Assembly: GCA_036656795.1 (NCBI GenBank)
Contig: JAVXHR010000009.1
Span: 15,928 to 79,927 of the forward strand
Source of the DNA: CAUPWF01 sp036656795
Lineage (GTDB): Bacteria; Bacillota; Clostridia; Lachnospirales; Lachnospiraceae
Direction of reading: 5' to 3'
DNA length: 64,000 nt
Shown: piece after piece, positions 1-7,391 of the stretch
Position numbering within the stretch: the first letter of the stretch is position 1
How the letters are laid out: every line of letters begins with the position of its first letter
Position numbers and translations under genes: made by a program
The notes under the pieces: generated by a model
Seen by the model: only the letters and a program-made list of their open reading frames with translations
The model's database searches: none
Told to the model about the DNA's origin: nothing

Positions 1-1
1 G

Positions 2-202
2 GCATCAGCAGGAGCGCAGTGTAATCATGTGAACCATGTTTCAACACAATTGCCATATGCATTTACTGTAGCGACAGTGTCATTTGTTACATATATTGTA
101 GCCGGATTTGTGCAAAGCGCTTGGATTTCCCTTCCAATAGGAATTGCATTAATGATAGGTGTACTATGGATTATTAAAAAGAAAAATATGCACGTTATAT
201 AA
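2..202 (+). CDS. Na+/H+ antiporter, NhaC family (C-terminal fragment)
   Basis: Only the last 66 codons are in the window; the gene starts upstream. The fragment has an NhaC-like end (HVSTQLPYAFTV segment), two hydrophobic membrane stretches and a short basic tail (IIKKKN) before TAA at 200-202. NhaC proteins exchange Na+ for H+ across the cytoplasmic membrane. The family call rests on recalled similarity of the HV-STQLPYA segment to NhaC C-termini. A hairpin terminator follows within 20 bases, so the gene is transcriptionally separate from the downstream BMC locus. Confidence 0.7.
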   Translation, partial: ASAGAQCNHVNHVSTQLPYAFTVATVSFVTYIVAGFVQSAWISLPIGIALMIGVLWIIKKKNMHVI

Positions 203-220
203 CAGTGAAACAGACACAAA

Positions 221-248
221 AAAATCCCTAATACTAGGGATTTTTTTT
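221..248 (+). terminator. Rho-independent terminator after antiporter gene
   Basis: The inverted repeat AAAATCCCTA / TAGGGATTTT has a 4-base loop and ends in a run of eight T. It closes the antiporter transcript. The following stretch to 409 is an A-rich leader holding the BMC operator and promoter. Confidence 0.88.
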
Positions 249-258
249 GTGGAAACAA

Positions 259-313
259 ACGAAAACAACATAAACAAAAATAAATAAATATAAATAAAGA
301 TAAAAACCACATA
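259..313 (+). repeat. Operator-like direct repeats upstream of BMC operon A
   Basis: An exact ATAAAAACCACATA lies at 300-313. A degenerate copy (11 of 14 matches) lies at 259-272, 41 bases upstream. The identical 14-mer occurs twice more before BMC operon B. Spacing near whole helical turns and placement just upstream of a promoter suggest binding by a dimeric regulator on one DNA face. The locus encodes both a DeoR and an AraC regulator; direct repeats favour the AraC type, but this is inference. An AAAAGC/GCTTTT inverted repeat (315-339) also abuts the -35 box. Confidence 0.55.
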
Positions 314-340
314 AAAAAGCACTAATAAGCGAGGCTTTTA

Positions 341-369
341 TTGACATTGGGGAAAAATGAGAATATAAT
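341..369 (+). promoter_or_regulatory. Consensus sigma-A promoter of BMC operon A
   Basis: TTGACA (341-346), a 17-base spacer and TATAAT (364-369) match the vegetative consensus perfectly. The predicted transcript start is near 376, leaving a leader of about 34 bases before the ATG at 410. Because the promoter occupies 341-369, the TTG at 341 cannot be the start codon of the dehydratase. Confidence 0.92.
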
Positions 370-409
370 AAGAGAAATCAATGTTAAAATTGTTTGGAAA
401 GGGGAAAGA

Positions 410-2935
410 ATGGAAAAATATTTTAGCACAGAAATTTCTAAAACAGATAGAATTCCTTTTTTGGTAGAAACGTTATTTGAAAAAATGCCGGAAATCGAAT
501 CGGCTAGAGCAATTCTTATTACGGAATCCTATAAGCAAACTGAAAGTGAACCTATAATTATAAGACGTGCAAAAGCACTAAAACATATTCTGGAAAAAAT
601 GCCTATTGTAATACGAGAACAGGAATTAATTGTAGGAAGTTCAACAATTGCACCCAGAGGATGCCAGACTTATCCAGAATTTTCTTATGAATGGTTGGAG
701 TCAGAATTTGATACAGTAGCAACTAGAAGTGCCGATCCATTTTATATAACGGAAAAGACAAAAAATGATTTAAAAGAAGTACATAAATATTGGAAAGGGA
801 AGACTACCAGCGAACTTGCAACTTCTTATATGGCACCTGAGACGTTGGTAGCGATAGAGCATAATGTATTTACACCTGGAAACTATTTCTATAATGGGGT
901 AGGGCATGTCACAGTTCAATATGATAAGGTACTAAAAATTGGTTATGAGGGAATTATAGCAGAAGCAAAAGAATATCTCGCTGAGTGCAAGGTAGGAGAC
1001 AGCGATTATGCTAAAAAATCTCAGTTTCTAAATGGAGTGATTATCAGTTGCGAAGCAGTTATTATATATGCAAAACGTTATAAGGAGCTTGCACAACAAT
1101 TAGCGGAGCAATGCAATAACGCTGTCCGCAAACAAGAACTATTGACCATTGCGAAGAATTGTGAGAGAGTTCCGGCAAAAGGAGCTTCTAATTTCTATGA
1201 AGCATGTCAAAGCTTTTGGTTTGTACAACAATTATTGCAAATAGAGTCCAGTGGACACTCGATTTCTCCTGGAAGATTTGATCAATACATGTACCCTTAT
1301 TATAAAAAAGACTTAAAAGAAGGAAAGCTAAAACGTGAATTCGCGCAAGAACTTATTGATTGTATCTGGGTGAAGCTAAACGATTTAAACAAATGTCGAG
1401 ATGCATCAAGTGCAGAAGGTTTTGCAGGATACAGTTTGTTTCAGAATTTGATTGTTGGTGGACAAAGTGTTGAGGCATTGGATGTAACGAATGATTTATC
1501 TTTTATGTGTATTCAGGCATCTCACCATGTGTTTTTGCCACAACCTTCATTATCTATTCGTGTATGGAATGGTTCGCCACAAGAATTGTTAATAAAAGCA
1601 GCAGCTCTTACAAGAACAGGAATTGGACTTCCGGCTTATTACAATGATGAAGTGATTATTCCATCTTTGATGAACAGGGGATTAAGTCTTGCAGATGCCA
1701 GAGATTATAATATTATAGGGTGTGTGGAACCGCAGAAAGCAGGAAAGACAGAGGGGTGGCATGATGCTGCATTCTTTAATATGTGTAGGCCGTTAGAGTT
1801 AGTGTTTTCCAATGGAATGGATAAAGGAAAACAGATTAGCATTCAGACAGGTGAAGTGGAACATATGAAGTCTTTTGAAGAGTTTTATGATGCCTATAAA
1901 GCACAGATGAGATATCAGATTTCATTATTGGTCAATGCAGATAATTCTATTGATGTTGCACATAGTGAACGGTGTCCATTACCATTCTTATCTTGCATGG
2001 TAGATGATTGTATGAAAGTGGGAAAAACGGTACAAGAAGGTGGAGCGGTCTATAATTTTACCGGTCCACAAGGGTTTGGAATTGCCAATATGGCAGATTC
2101 GCTTTATGCAATAAAAAAATTAGTTTTCGAAGAGAAGAAGTTAACACTCGCAGAGTATAAAAAAGCATTGGCTCTTAATTATGGACAAGGATTTGATGCT
2201 ACAACAACTACGGATCTAGCAATAGAAATTATAAAAACAGTACAAGAATCCGGGAAAACAATATGTGAAGCGGAAGTTGAGAAAATTATAAAGGATATTA
2301 TGAATTCAAAGGTATCTCCGGAAGAAAAAGTAAAATATAACCACTTATTGCATCTGATTGATGAAATTCCAAAGTTTGGAAATGATGAAGATGAGGTGGA
2401 TGCATTGGCAAGAGATGTGGCATATACCTATACAAAACCAATGGAAGAATTCCATAATCCAAGAGGCGGAATCTTTCAGGCTGGTTTGTATCCAGTCTCG
2501 GCCAATGTACCATTAGGCGCACAAACCGGAGCGACACCAGATGGAAGACTGGCACATACACCAGTTGCAGATGGAGTATCCCCATCTGCAGGAAAAGATG
2601 TGAAAGGGCCAACTGCAGCAGCAAATTCTGTTTCTAAATTGGATCATGGAATTGCGTCCAATGGTACGTTGTTTAATCAAAAATTTCACCCGTCTGCTCT
2701 TAGTGGGGAAAATGGATTGAATAATTTTGTGAACCTAATTCGCTCATTTTTTGACCAAAAAGGAAGCCATATGCAATTCAATGTGGTAGATAAAGAAACA
2801 TTGATCAAAGCTCAGAAAAATCCGGAACAGTATAAACATCTAGTTGTTCGGGTGGCGGGATATAGTGCATTGTTTACAACCTTATCACGTTCGTTGCAAG
2901 ATGATATTATTCATCGAACCGAACAGGGATTATAG
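410..2935 (+). CDS. B12-independent propanediol dehydratase (glycyl radical enzyme)
   Basis: This 841-residue glycyl radical enzyme dehydrates (S)-1,2-propanediol to propanal; it is the signature enzyme of the compartment. Visible landmarks are the thiyl Cys438 with general-base Glu440 in GCVEPQ and the glycyl-radical loop RVAGYS with Gly817. The sequence follows clostridial DhaB1 (glycerol dehydratase) nearly throughout, but that protein is about 787 residues. The excess is an insertion at roughly 592-638 rather than an N-terminal extension, and its helix (EVEKIIKDIMNS) resembles encapsulation peptides. I chose ATG 410 (GGAAAGGGGAAAG ahead of it) because an upstream in-frame TTG at 341 is the -35 box. 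Propanediol rather than glycerol is inferred from the fucose genes nearby. Confidence 0.93.
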   Translation: MEKYFSTEISKTDRIPFLVETLFEKMPEIESARAILITESYKQTESEPIIIRRAKALKHILEKMPIVIREQELIVGSSTIAPRGCQTYPEFSYEWLESEFDTVATRSADPFYITEKTKNDLKEVHKYWKGKTTSELATSYMAPETLVAIEHNVFTPGNYFYNGVGHVTVQYDKVLKIGYEGIIAEAKEYLAECKVGDSDYAKKSQFLNGVIISCEAVIIYAKRYKELAQQLAEQCNNAVRKQELLTIAKNCERVPAKGASNFYEACQSFWFVQQLLQIESSGHSISPGRFDQYMYPYYKKDLKEGKLKREFAQELIDCIWVKLNDLNKCRDASSAEGFAGYSLFQNLIVGGQSVEALDVTNDLSFMCIQASHHVFLPQPSLSIRVWNGSPQELLIKAAALTRTGIGLPAYYNDEVIIPSLMNRGLSLADARDYNIIGCVEPQKAGKTEGWHDAAFFNMCRPLELVFSNGMDKGKQISIQTGEVEHMKSFEEFYDAYKAQMRYQISLLVNADNSIDVAHSERCPLPFLSCMVDDCMKVGKTVQEGGAVYNFTGPQGFGIANMADSLYAIKKLVFEEKKLTLAEYKKALALNYGQGFDATTTTDLAIEIIKTVQESGKTICEAEVEKIIKDIMNSKVSPEEKVKYNHLLHLIDEIPKFGNDEDEVDALARDVAYTYTKPMEEFHNPRGGIFQAGLYPVSANVPLGAQTGATPDGRLAHTPVADGVSPSAGKDVKGPTAAANSVSKLDHGIASNGTLFNQKFHPSALSGENGLNNFVNLIRSFFDQKGSHMQFNVVDKETLIKAQKNPEQYKHLVVRVAGYSALFTTLSRSLQDDIIHRTEQGL

Positions 2936-2945
2936 GAGAAACGTT

Positions 2946-3737
2946 ATGAAGAATAAAGATATCCAAGGAAGAATATTTGATATTCAAAGATACTCTATTC
3001 ATGATGGTATGGGTATTAGAACAATTGTGTTTCTAAAGGGCTGTGTGCTTTGTTGCAAGTGGTGCTGTAATCCGGAATCACAAGATTATGAGATTCAGAC
3101 AATGAATGTGCAAGGAAATCCTAAGATTATAGGATACGATGTATCTGTGCAAGAAGTAATGGAGATAGTAGAAAGAGATCGTCCTTATTACAGAAGGACA
3201 GCAGGTGGACTTACTCTATCTGGTGGGGAAAGTCTGTGCCAGCCGGAATTTGCCCGAGCGTTATTACAAGAAGCGAAGAACGCGGGAATTAATACAGCAA
3301 TGGAAAGCATGGGATACGCGCCTTATGAAACCATAGAAAGTATACTTCCCTATCTAGATCAGTACTTACTGGATATTAAACATATAGATGGTGTAAAGCA
3401 TAAAAAATTCACCGGAAAATCGAATGAATTAATGTTAGAAAATGCAAAGAAAATAGCGACTTCAAAAATGACGGAATTAAGTATTCGTGTTCCGGTAATT
3501 CCTACTTTTAATGATACAGAAGAAGAAATTAGACAAATTGGAGAATTTGCAGATACATTGCCCGGAGTACAAAAGATACATCTTCTTCCATATCATAGAT
3601 TGGGACAGGATAAGTATGATGGGTTAGGTAGAAGCTATTCTATGGAAGGGATTTTACCACCAACTAATGAACATATGGAAGTGCTAAAAGGGGTTATAGA
3701 GACATACACAAGTTTAACTTGCCAGATAGGAGGTTAG
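2946..3737 (+). CDS. Glycyl radical enzyme activating enzyme (radical SAM)
   Basis: This 263-residue radical SAM activase installs the glycyl radical on the dehydratase using S-adenosylmethionine and a 4Fe-4S cluster. The cluster motif is C33-x3-C37-x2-C40, embedded in an unusually Cys-rich run (CVLCCKWCC). The TLSGGE motif follows near residue 95. The ferredoxin-like insert with extra CxxCxxC clusters, found in many non-PFL activases such as DhaB2, is missing; the chain goes directly from NPES to the SAM-binding core. ATG 2946 sits 8 bases after AGGAG, 10 bases beyond the dehydratase stop. An in-frame ATG at 2844 would overlap the dehydratase and has no ribosome site. Confidence 0.92.
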   Translation: MKNKDIQGRIFDIQRYSIHDGMGIRTIVFLKGCVLCCKWCCNPESQDYEIQTMNVQGNPKIIGYDVSVQEVMEIVERDRPYYRRTAGGLTLSGGESLCQPEFARALLQEAKNAGINTAMESMGYAPYETIESILPYLDQYLLDIKHIDGVKHKKFTGKSNELMLENAKKIATSKMTELSIRVPVIPTFNDTEEEIRQIGEFADTLPGVQKIHLLPYHRLGQDKYDGLGRSYSMEGILPPTNEHMEVLKGVIETYTSLTCQIGG

Positions 3738-3740
3738 AAG

Positions 3741-4118
3741 ATGGAATATGTAAATAAAATGCATACAGAAGAGATGCAGCGAATTGTACAGGAATTAGTA
3801 CCGGGAAAGCAGATTTCAATTGCTCATATTATAGCAAATCCAGATAAAATTCTTTATGAGAAATTGGGTCTTGATCCTAGTGTGGATTACGCAAAATCTG
3901 CAATTGGAGTTATGACAATTAGTCCGGCAGAAACTGCAATTATTATTGCGGATATTGCAGTAAAAGCAGCAGGAGTGGAACTTGGATTTGTTGATCGATT
4001 CAGCGGCTCATTGATTGTAACTGGAACAGTATCGGAAGTAGAAGCGGCAACGGAAGCTATTTTAAGCTATGTAGATAAAAAGCTGGGATTCACTGTTTGC
4101 CAGATTACAAGGACATAG
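3741..4118 (+). CDS. BMC shell protein, PduU/EutS type (circularly permuted hexamer)
   Basis: This 125-residue shell protein matches EutS/PduU along its length: VPGKQISIAHIIANP near the start, then IGVMTISPAETAIIIADIA, GFVDRFSGSLIVTG and a C-terminal CQITRT. These are permuted BMC-fold hexamers whose N-terminal strands form a small barrel capping the pore. A short N-terminal addition is slightly longer than in the usual 111-116 residue members. It starts 3 bases after the activase stop with AGGAGG upstream. Confidence 0.93.
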   Translation: MEYVNKMHTEEMQRIVQELVPGKQISIAHIIANPDKILYEKLGLDPSVDYAKSAIGVMTISPAETAIIIADIAVKAAGVELGFVDRFSGSLIVTGTVSEVEAATEAILSYVDKKLGFTVCQITRT

Positions 4119-4121
4119 TTT

Positions 4122-4550
4122 ATGAAAAAAATTATTTTAATGGGTAGTAGTGAATGCGGAAAAACCACATTAACACAGGCGCTAAGAGGTGAAAAAATCC
4201 AATATCATAAAACCCAATATGTGAATTATTTTGATGTGGTAATTGATACACCGGGAGAATATACACAAACGAAAGGACTTGGGTCTGCCTTGGCACTTTA
4301 TTCCTATGAAGCGGATATTGTGGGCCTTTTAATATCAGCGACAGAATCCTATTCTTTATTTCCACCTAATATTACCTGTATGGCAAATCGGGAAGTAGTT
4401 GGAATTGTGACAAAGATACATGAAGCTCATGCAAATCCTCAACGAGCAGAAAGATGGCTGCGCTTATCCGGTTGTAAGAAAATATTTTATGTGGATTCAA
4501 AAACAAAAGAAGGTATTGAAGAGCTGATGAAACTACTAGAAACAAACTAA
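4122..4550 (+). CDS. PduV/EutP-family small GTPase of the microcompartment
   Basis: This 142-residue P-loop protein has GSSECGKT (residues 8-15) and DTPGEY as a G3-like motif. PduV/EutP proteins accompany BMC operons and associate with the shell, often with PduU; PduU and PduV are adjacent here. The ribosome site is weak (GGAC before TAGTTTATG) and the gene is only 3 bases from the shell gene, suggesting coupled translation. It ends operon A: operator repeats and a new promoter follow at once, with no obvious terminator. Confidence 0.88.
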   Translation: MKKIILMGSSECGKTTLTQALRGEKIQYHKTQYVNYFDVVIDTPGEYTQTKGLGSALALYSYEADIVGLLISATESYSLFPPNITCMANREVVGIVTKIHEAHANPQRAERWLRLSGCKKIFYVDSKTKEGIEELMKLLETN

Positions 4551-4552
4551 CA

Positions 4553-4598
4553 ATAAAAACCACATAGTAAAAGAAAAGAAAACAATAAAAACCACATA
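4553..4598 (+). repeat. Paired operator-like direct repeats upstream of BMC operon B
   Basis: Two exact ATAAAAACCACATA copies lie at 4553-4566 and 4585-4598, 32 bases apart (about three helical turns), and share two more upstream bases (CA). The second copy ends 5 bases before the -35 box. The same 14-mer precedes operon A, so both operons probably share one regulator. Confidence 0.65.
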
Positions 4599-4603
4599 AA
4601 GTA

Positions 4604-4632
4604 TTGACTTTATACAAAATAAGTTTTATAAT
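4604..4632 (+). promoter_or_regulatory. Sigma-A promoter of BMC operon B
   Basis: TTGACT (4604-4609), a 17-base spacer and TATAAT (4627-4632) form an 11-of-12 consensus promoter. Transcription would start near 4639, about 43 bases before the aldolase ATG. The TTG within the -35 box opens an in-frame extension of the aldolase frame and should not be taken as a start. Confidence 0.9.
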
Positions 4633-4681
4633 AACAGAGGAAACAACAAAAACAAAGAAAAAATCAGGAGGAAAAGAAATT

Positions 4682-5494
4682 ATGTTAAATGAATTTGAAA
4701 TAAAAAAACAGATTTGTGATATTGGGAAAAGAATTTATGACAGAAATATGGTTGCGGCAAACGATGGTAATATTTCAGTTAAACTAAATGATAATGAGTT
4801 CCTTTGCACCCCGACCGGTGTTTCAAAAGGATTCATGACTCCAGAATATATATGTAAAGTAGATGCAAAAGGAAATGTACTTCAAGCAAACAAAGGGTTT
4901 AAGCCTTCATCTGAAATCAAAATGCATATGAGAGTTTATGAAAAAAGATCGGATGTTGGTGCAGTTGTACATGCACACCCAACATTTGCAACAAGCTTTG
5001 CAATTGCCGGTATTCCTTTGACTCAGCCAATTATGCCGGAAGCAGTTATAGCTCTTGGGTGTGTACCTATTGCAGAATATGGGACACCATCAACCATAGA
5101 AATTCCTGACAATATTGAAAAGTATCTTCCATATTATGATGCGGTATTGTTAGAAAGCCATGGAGCATTAACATGGAGTACAGATCTTTTGGCAGCATAT
5201 CATAAGATGGAATCCGTTGAATTTTATGCAGAGTTATTATACAAATCTAAAATGCTAGGTGGACCAAAAGAATTTGACAAGGTTCAAATTGAGAAATTGT
5301 ATGAGATTAGAAGACAAATGGGATTATCAGGAAAACACCCTGCAGATTTATGCCAGAATAAAGATGGAATGAATTGTCATAATTGCAGTACAGCATGCAG
5401 TAAGTCTACGGCATCAGCACCTGCACAAACAGGAGACAAAGCGGAGCTTGTTGCAAGTATTACCAAGAAAGTAATGGAACAGTTAGGGCTATAA
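4682..5494 (+). CDS. L-fuculose-1-phosphate (class II) aldolase with C-terminal encapsulation peptide
   Basis: This 270-residue zinc aldolase cleaves L-fuculose-1-phosphate (or rhamnulose-1-phosphate) to DHAP and lactaldehyde. The FucA-type site is visible: Glu78 (SSEIKMHMRVYE), His97 and His99 (HAHPTFATSF) and His160 (ESHGALTW), each about 5 residues later than in E. coli FucA. After the catalytic domain comes a tail absent from FucA: a Cys cluster (C224, C232, C235, C240), a Ser/Ala/Pro linker and a terminal amphipathic helix AELVASITKKVMEQLGL typical of encapsulation peptides. The aldolase is therefore predicted cargo, releasing lactaldehyde inside the shell. ATG 4682 has AGGAGG 10 bases upstream. 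Confidence 0.92.
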   Translation: MLNEFEIKKQICDIGKRIYDRNMVAANDGNISVKLNDNEFLCTPTGVSKGFMTPEYICKVDAKGNVLQANKGFKPSSEIKMHMRVYEKRSDVGAVVHAHPTFATSFAIAGIPLTQPIMPEAVIALGCVPIAEYGTPSTIEIPDNIEKYLPYYDAVLLESHGALTWSTDLLAAYHKMESVEFYAELLYKSKMLGGPKEFDKVQIEKLYEIRRQMGLSGKHPADLCQNKDGMNCHNCSTACSKSTASAPAQTGDKAELVASITKKVMEQLGL

Positions 5495-5519
5495 TGATAC
5501 AGAATATGAGGCGTTTAAG

Positions 5520-6002
5520 ATGGAAGAAGAATTCATTGCAAGAACAGTGCAGTCAATTGTAACAGACGTCCTGGCTCAGAGAACGTGTATGACATTAAAA
5601 TTAGCGACAGCCTTGATTGATAAAGTAGAAGAGAAGGCAGCAAACCTGGGGATTGCAGTGGTAGTTGCAATTTCGGACGCATCAGCAAGACCGGTTGCCA
5701 TTCACTGTATGGATGGATCGTATATGGCTAGTTTTGATGTGGCATTAAATAAAACATATACTTCCGCAGGCCTTAAAATCTCTACATCAGAGCTTGGAAA
5801 ATTGAGTCAACCGGGAGAATCGCTCTATGGAGTTCAATTTACCAATGAAGGGAAGATTGTAATATTTGGAGGCGGAGAACCGTTAATGATTGGAGACACT
5901 ATGATTGGTGCACTGGGCATCAGCGGTGGGACTGCGGAACAAGATACAGAACTGGCAATATATGGAAAATCAATTTTAAAGGAGGTAATCGCGTGTCTGT
6001 AA
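5520..6002 (+). CDS. GlcG/HbpS-like (PduO C-terminal-type) BMC protein
   Basis: This 160-residue protein of the GlcG/HbpS family (PF03928-like) corresponds to the second domain of PduO. Typical features are the IAVVVAISDASARPVA strand and the late GGGEPLMIGDTMIGALGISGG motif. Members form small oligomers and some bind haem; the role in microcompartments is unsettled. Its N-terminus (FIARTVQSIVTDVLAQ) looks like an encapsulation helix, so it is probably luminal. No PduO adenosyltransferase domain is present, as expected for a cobalamin-free pathway. The stop overlaps the next gene by 10 bases. Confidence 0.85.
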   Translation: MEEEFIARTVQSIVTDVLAQRTCMTLKLATALIDKVEEKAANLGIAVVVAISDASARPVAIHCMDGSYMASFDVALNKTYTSAGLKISTSELGKLSQPGESLYGVQFTNEGKIVIFGGGEPLMIGDTMIGALGISGGTAEQDTELAIYGKSILKEVIACL

Positions 6003-7381
6003 ATGAACGTATGGTACAAGATGTTGTACAAGAAGTTTTAGCGAGAATGCAGATTGCAGAAGAGCCTACCAGTAAGCATGGAATATTTACTGATATGAAT
6101 GAAGCAATTGAAGCAGCTAAAAAAGCGGAATTATATATGAAAAGAATGTCCATGGATCAAAGGGAAACAATCATTTCCATTATCCGTAGAAAGACAAAGG
6201 AAAATGCAGAACTATTAGCACATATGGGGGTAGAAGAGACCGGAATGGGCAATGTTGGGCATAAGATATTGAAACATCAATTAGTAGCGGAGAAAACACC
6301 AGGTACAGAGGATATTACTACAAAAGCTTGGTCGGGAGATCGAGGATTAACATTAATAGAAATGGGACCATTTGGTGTGATTGGAGCAATTACTCCATGT
6401 ACAAACCCAAGTGAAACCATTCTGTGCAATGCGATTGGTATGATTGCAGGTGGAAATACAGTTGTATTTAATCCACACCCGGCGGCTATTCGCACTTCGA
6501 TTTTTACAATTAATATGATTAATGAAGCTTCTTTGGAAGCAGGTGGTCCAGATAATGTTGCGGTTACAATAGAAAAACCTACCATAGAATCCAGCAACGT
6601 TATGATGAAGCACAAAGATATTCCTCTAATTGCAGCTACGGGTGGTCCGGGGGTTGTAACAGCAGTTTTATCTTCAGGAAAAAGAGGAATTGGAGCAGGA
6701 GCGGGAAATCCACCGGCGTTAGTAGATGAAACGGCTGATATTAGAAAAGCAGCAGGGGATATTGTTAATGGTTGTACATTTGATAATAATCTACCATGTA
6801 TTGCTGAAAAAGAAATTGTTGCAGTCAATGCAGTTGTAGACGAGCTAATGCACTATTTGGTAGAAGAACAGGGATGTTATGCTGTTGATGAAGAACAGCA
6901 GAAAAAGCTGGTAGATGTTGTGCTGGCGGGAGGCAGACTGAATCGTAAATGTGTGGGACGTGACGCTAAAACGTTGTTAGGTATGATTGGAGTTACAGTA
7001 CCGGAGAATATCCGATGTATTGTCTTTGAAGGGAAAAAAGAACATCCATTGATAGCAGAAGAATTGATGATGCCGATTCTGGGGATTGTACGGGCAAGAG
7101 ATTTTGATGATGCAGTGGAACAATCGGTATGGTTAGAACATGGTAATCGTCATTCAGCACATATTCATTCTAAAAACATTGACAATATTACAAAATATGC
7201 AAAGGCAATTGACACTGCAATTTTAGTGAAAAATGCTCCATCCTATGCAGCATTGGGATTTGGTGGAGAAGGATTTTGTACATTTACAATTGCAAGTAGA
7301 ACCGGAGAAGGGTTAACAAGTGCAAGTACGTTTACAAAGCGTAGACGTTGTGTGATGTCAGATAGTTTATGCATAAGATAG
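5993..7381 (+). CDS. CoA-acylating propionaldehyde dehydrogenase (PduP type)
   Basis: This 462-residue enzyme oxidises propanal with NAD+ and CoA to propionyl-CoA. The PduP/EutE catalytic Cys269 lies in the FDNNLPCIAEKE motif; upstream are the nucleotide-binding PFGVIGAITPCTNPSET and the glycine-rich GGPGVVTAVLSSGKRGIGAGAGNPPA. The first 20 residues (NERMVQDVVQEVLARM) form the encapsulation helix, followed by a short linker. The GTG start at 5993 has AAAGGAGGT upstream and overlaps the preceding gene, implying translational coupling. It regenerates NADH used by the co-encapsulated alcohol dehydrogenase. Confidence 0.94.
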   Translation: MSVNERMVQDVVQEVLARMQIAEEPTSKHGIFTDMNEAIEAAKKAELYMKRMSMDQRETIISIIRRKTKENAELLAHMGVEETGMGNVGHKILKHQLVAEKTPGTEDITTKAWSGDRGLTLIEMGPFGVIGAITPCTNPSETILCNAIGMIAGGNTVVFNPHPAAIRTSIFTINMINEASLEAGGPDNVAVTIEKPTIESSNVMMKHKDIPLIAATGGPGVVTAVLSSGKRGIGAGAGNPPALVDETADIRKAAGDIVNGCTFDNNLPCIAEKEIVAVNAVVDELMHYLVEEQGCYAVDEEQQKKLVDVVLAGGRLNRKCVGRDAKTLLGMIGVTVPENIRCIVFEGKKEHPLIAEELMMPILGIVRARDFDDAVEQSVWLEHGNRHSAHIHSKNIDNITKYAKAIDTAILVKNAPSYAALGFGGEGFCTFTIASRTGEGLTSASTFTKRRRCVMSDSLCIR

Positions 7382-7391
7382 GGAGAAAAAT

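Noticed and set aside
109..121. Possible catabolite-response (cre) element near GCAAAGCGCTT
   Set aside because: It does not fit the cre consensus well and lies inside the antiporter coding sequence before a terminator.
341..409. N-terminal extension of the dehydratase starting at TTG 341
   Set aside because: The stretch is a perfect -35/-10 promoter and has no ribosome site before the TTG; ATG 410 has one.
4604..4681. N-terminal extension of the aldolase starting at TTG 4604
   Set aside because: It covers the -35 and -10 boxes; ATG 4682 follows AGGAGG and gives the normal FucA start.
6277..6828. 183-codon open frame on the minus strand
   Set aside because: It lies wholly inside the aldehyde dehydrogenase gene, has no ribosome site and no family-like sequence; it is a shadow frame.
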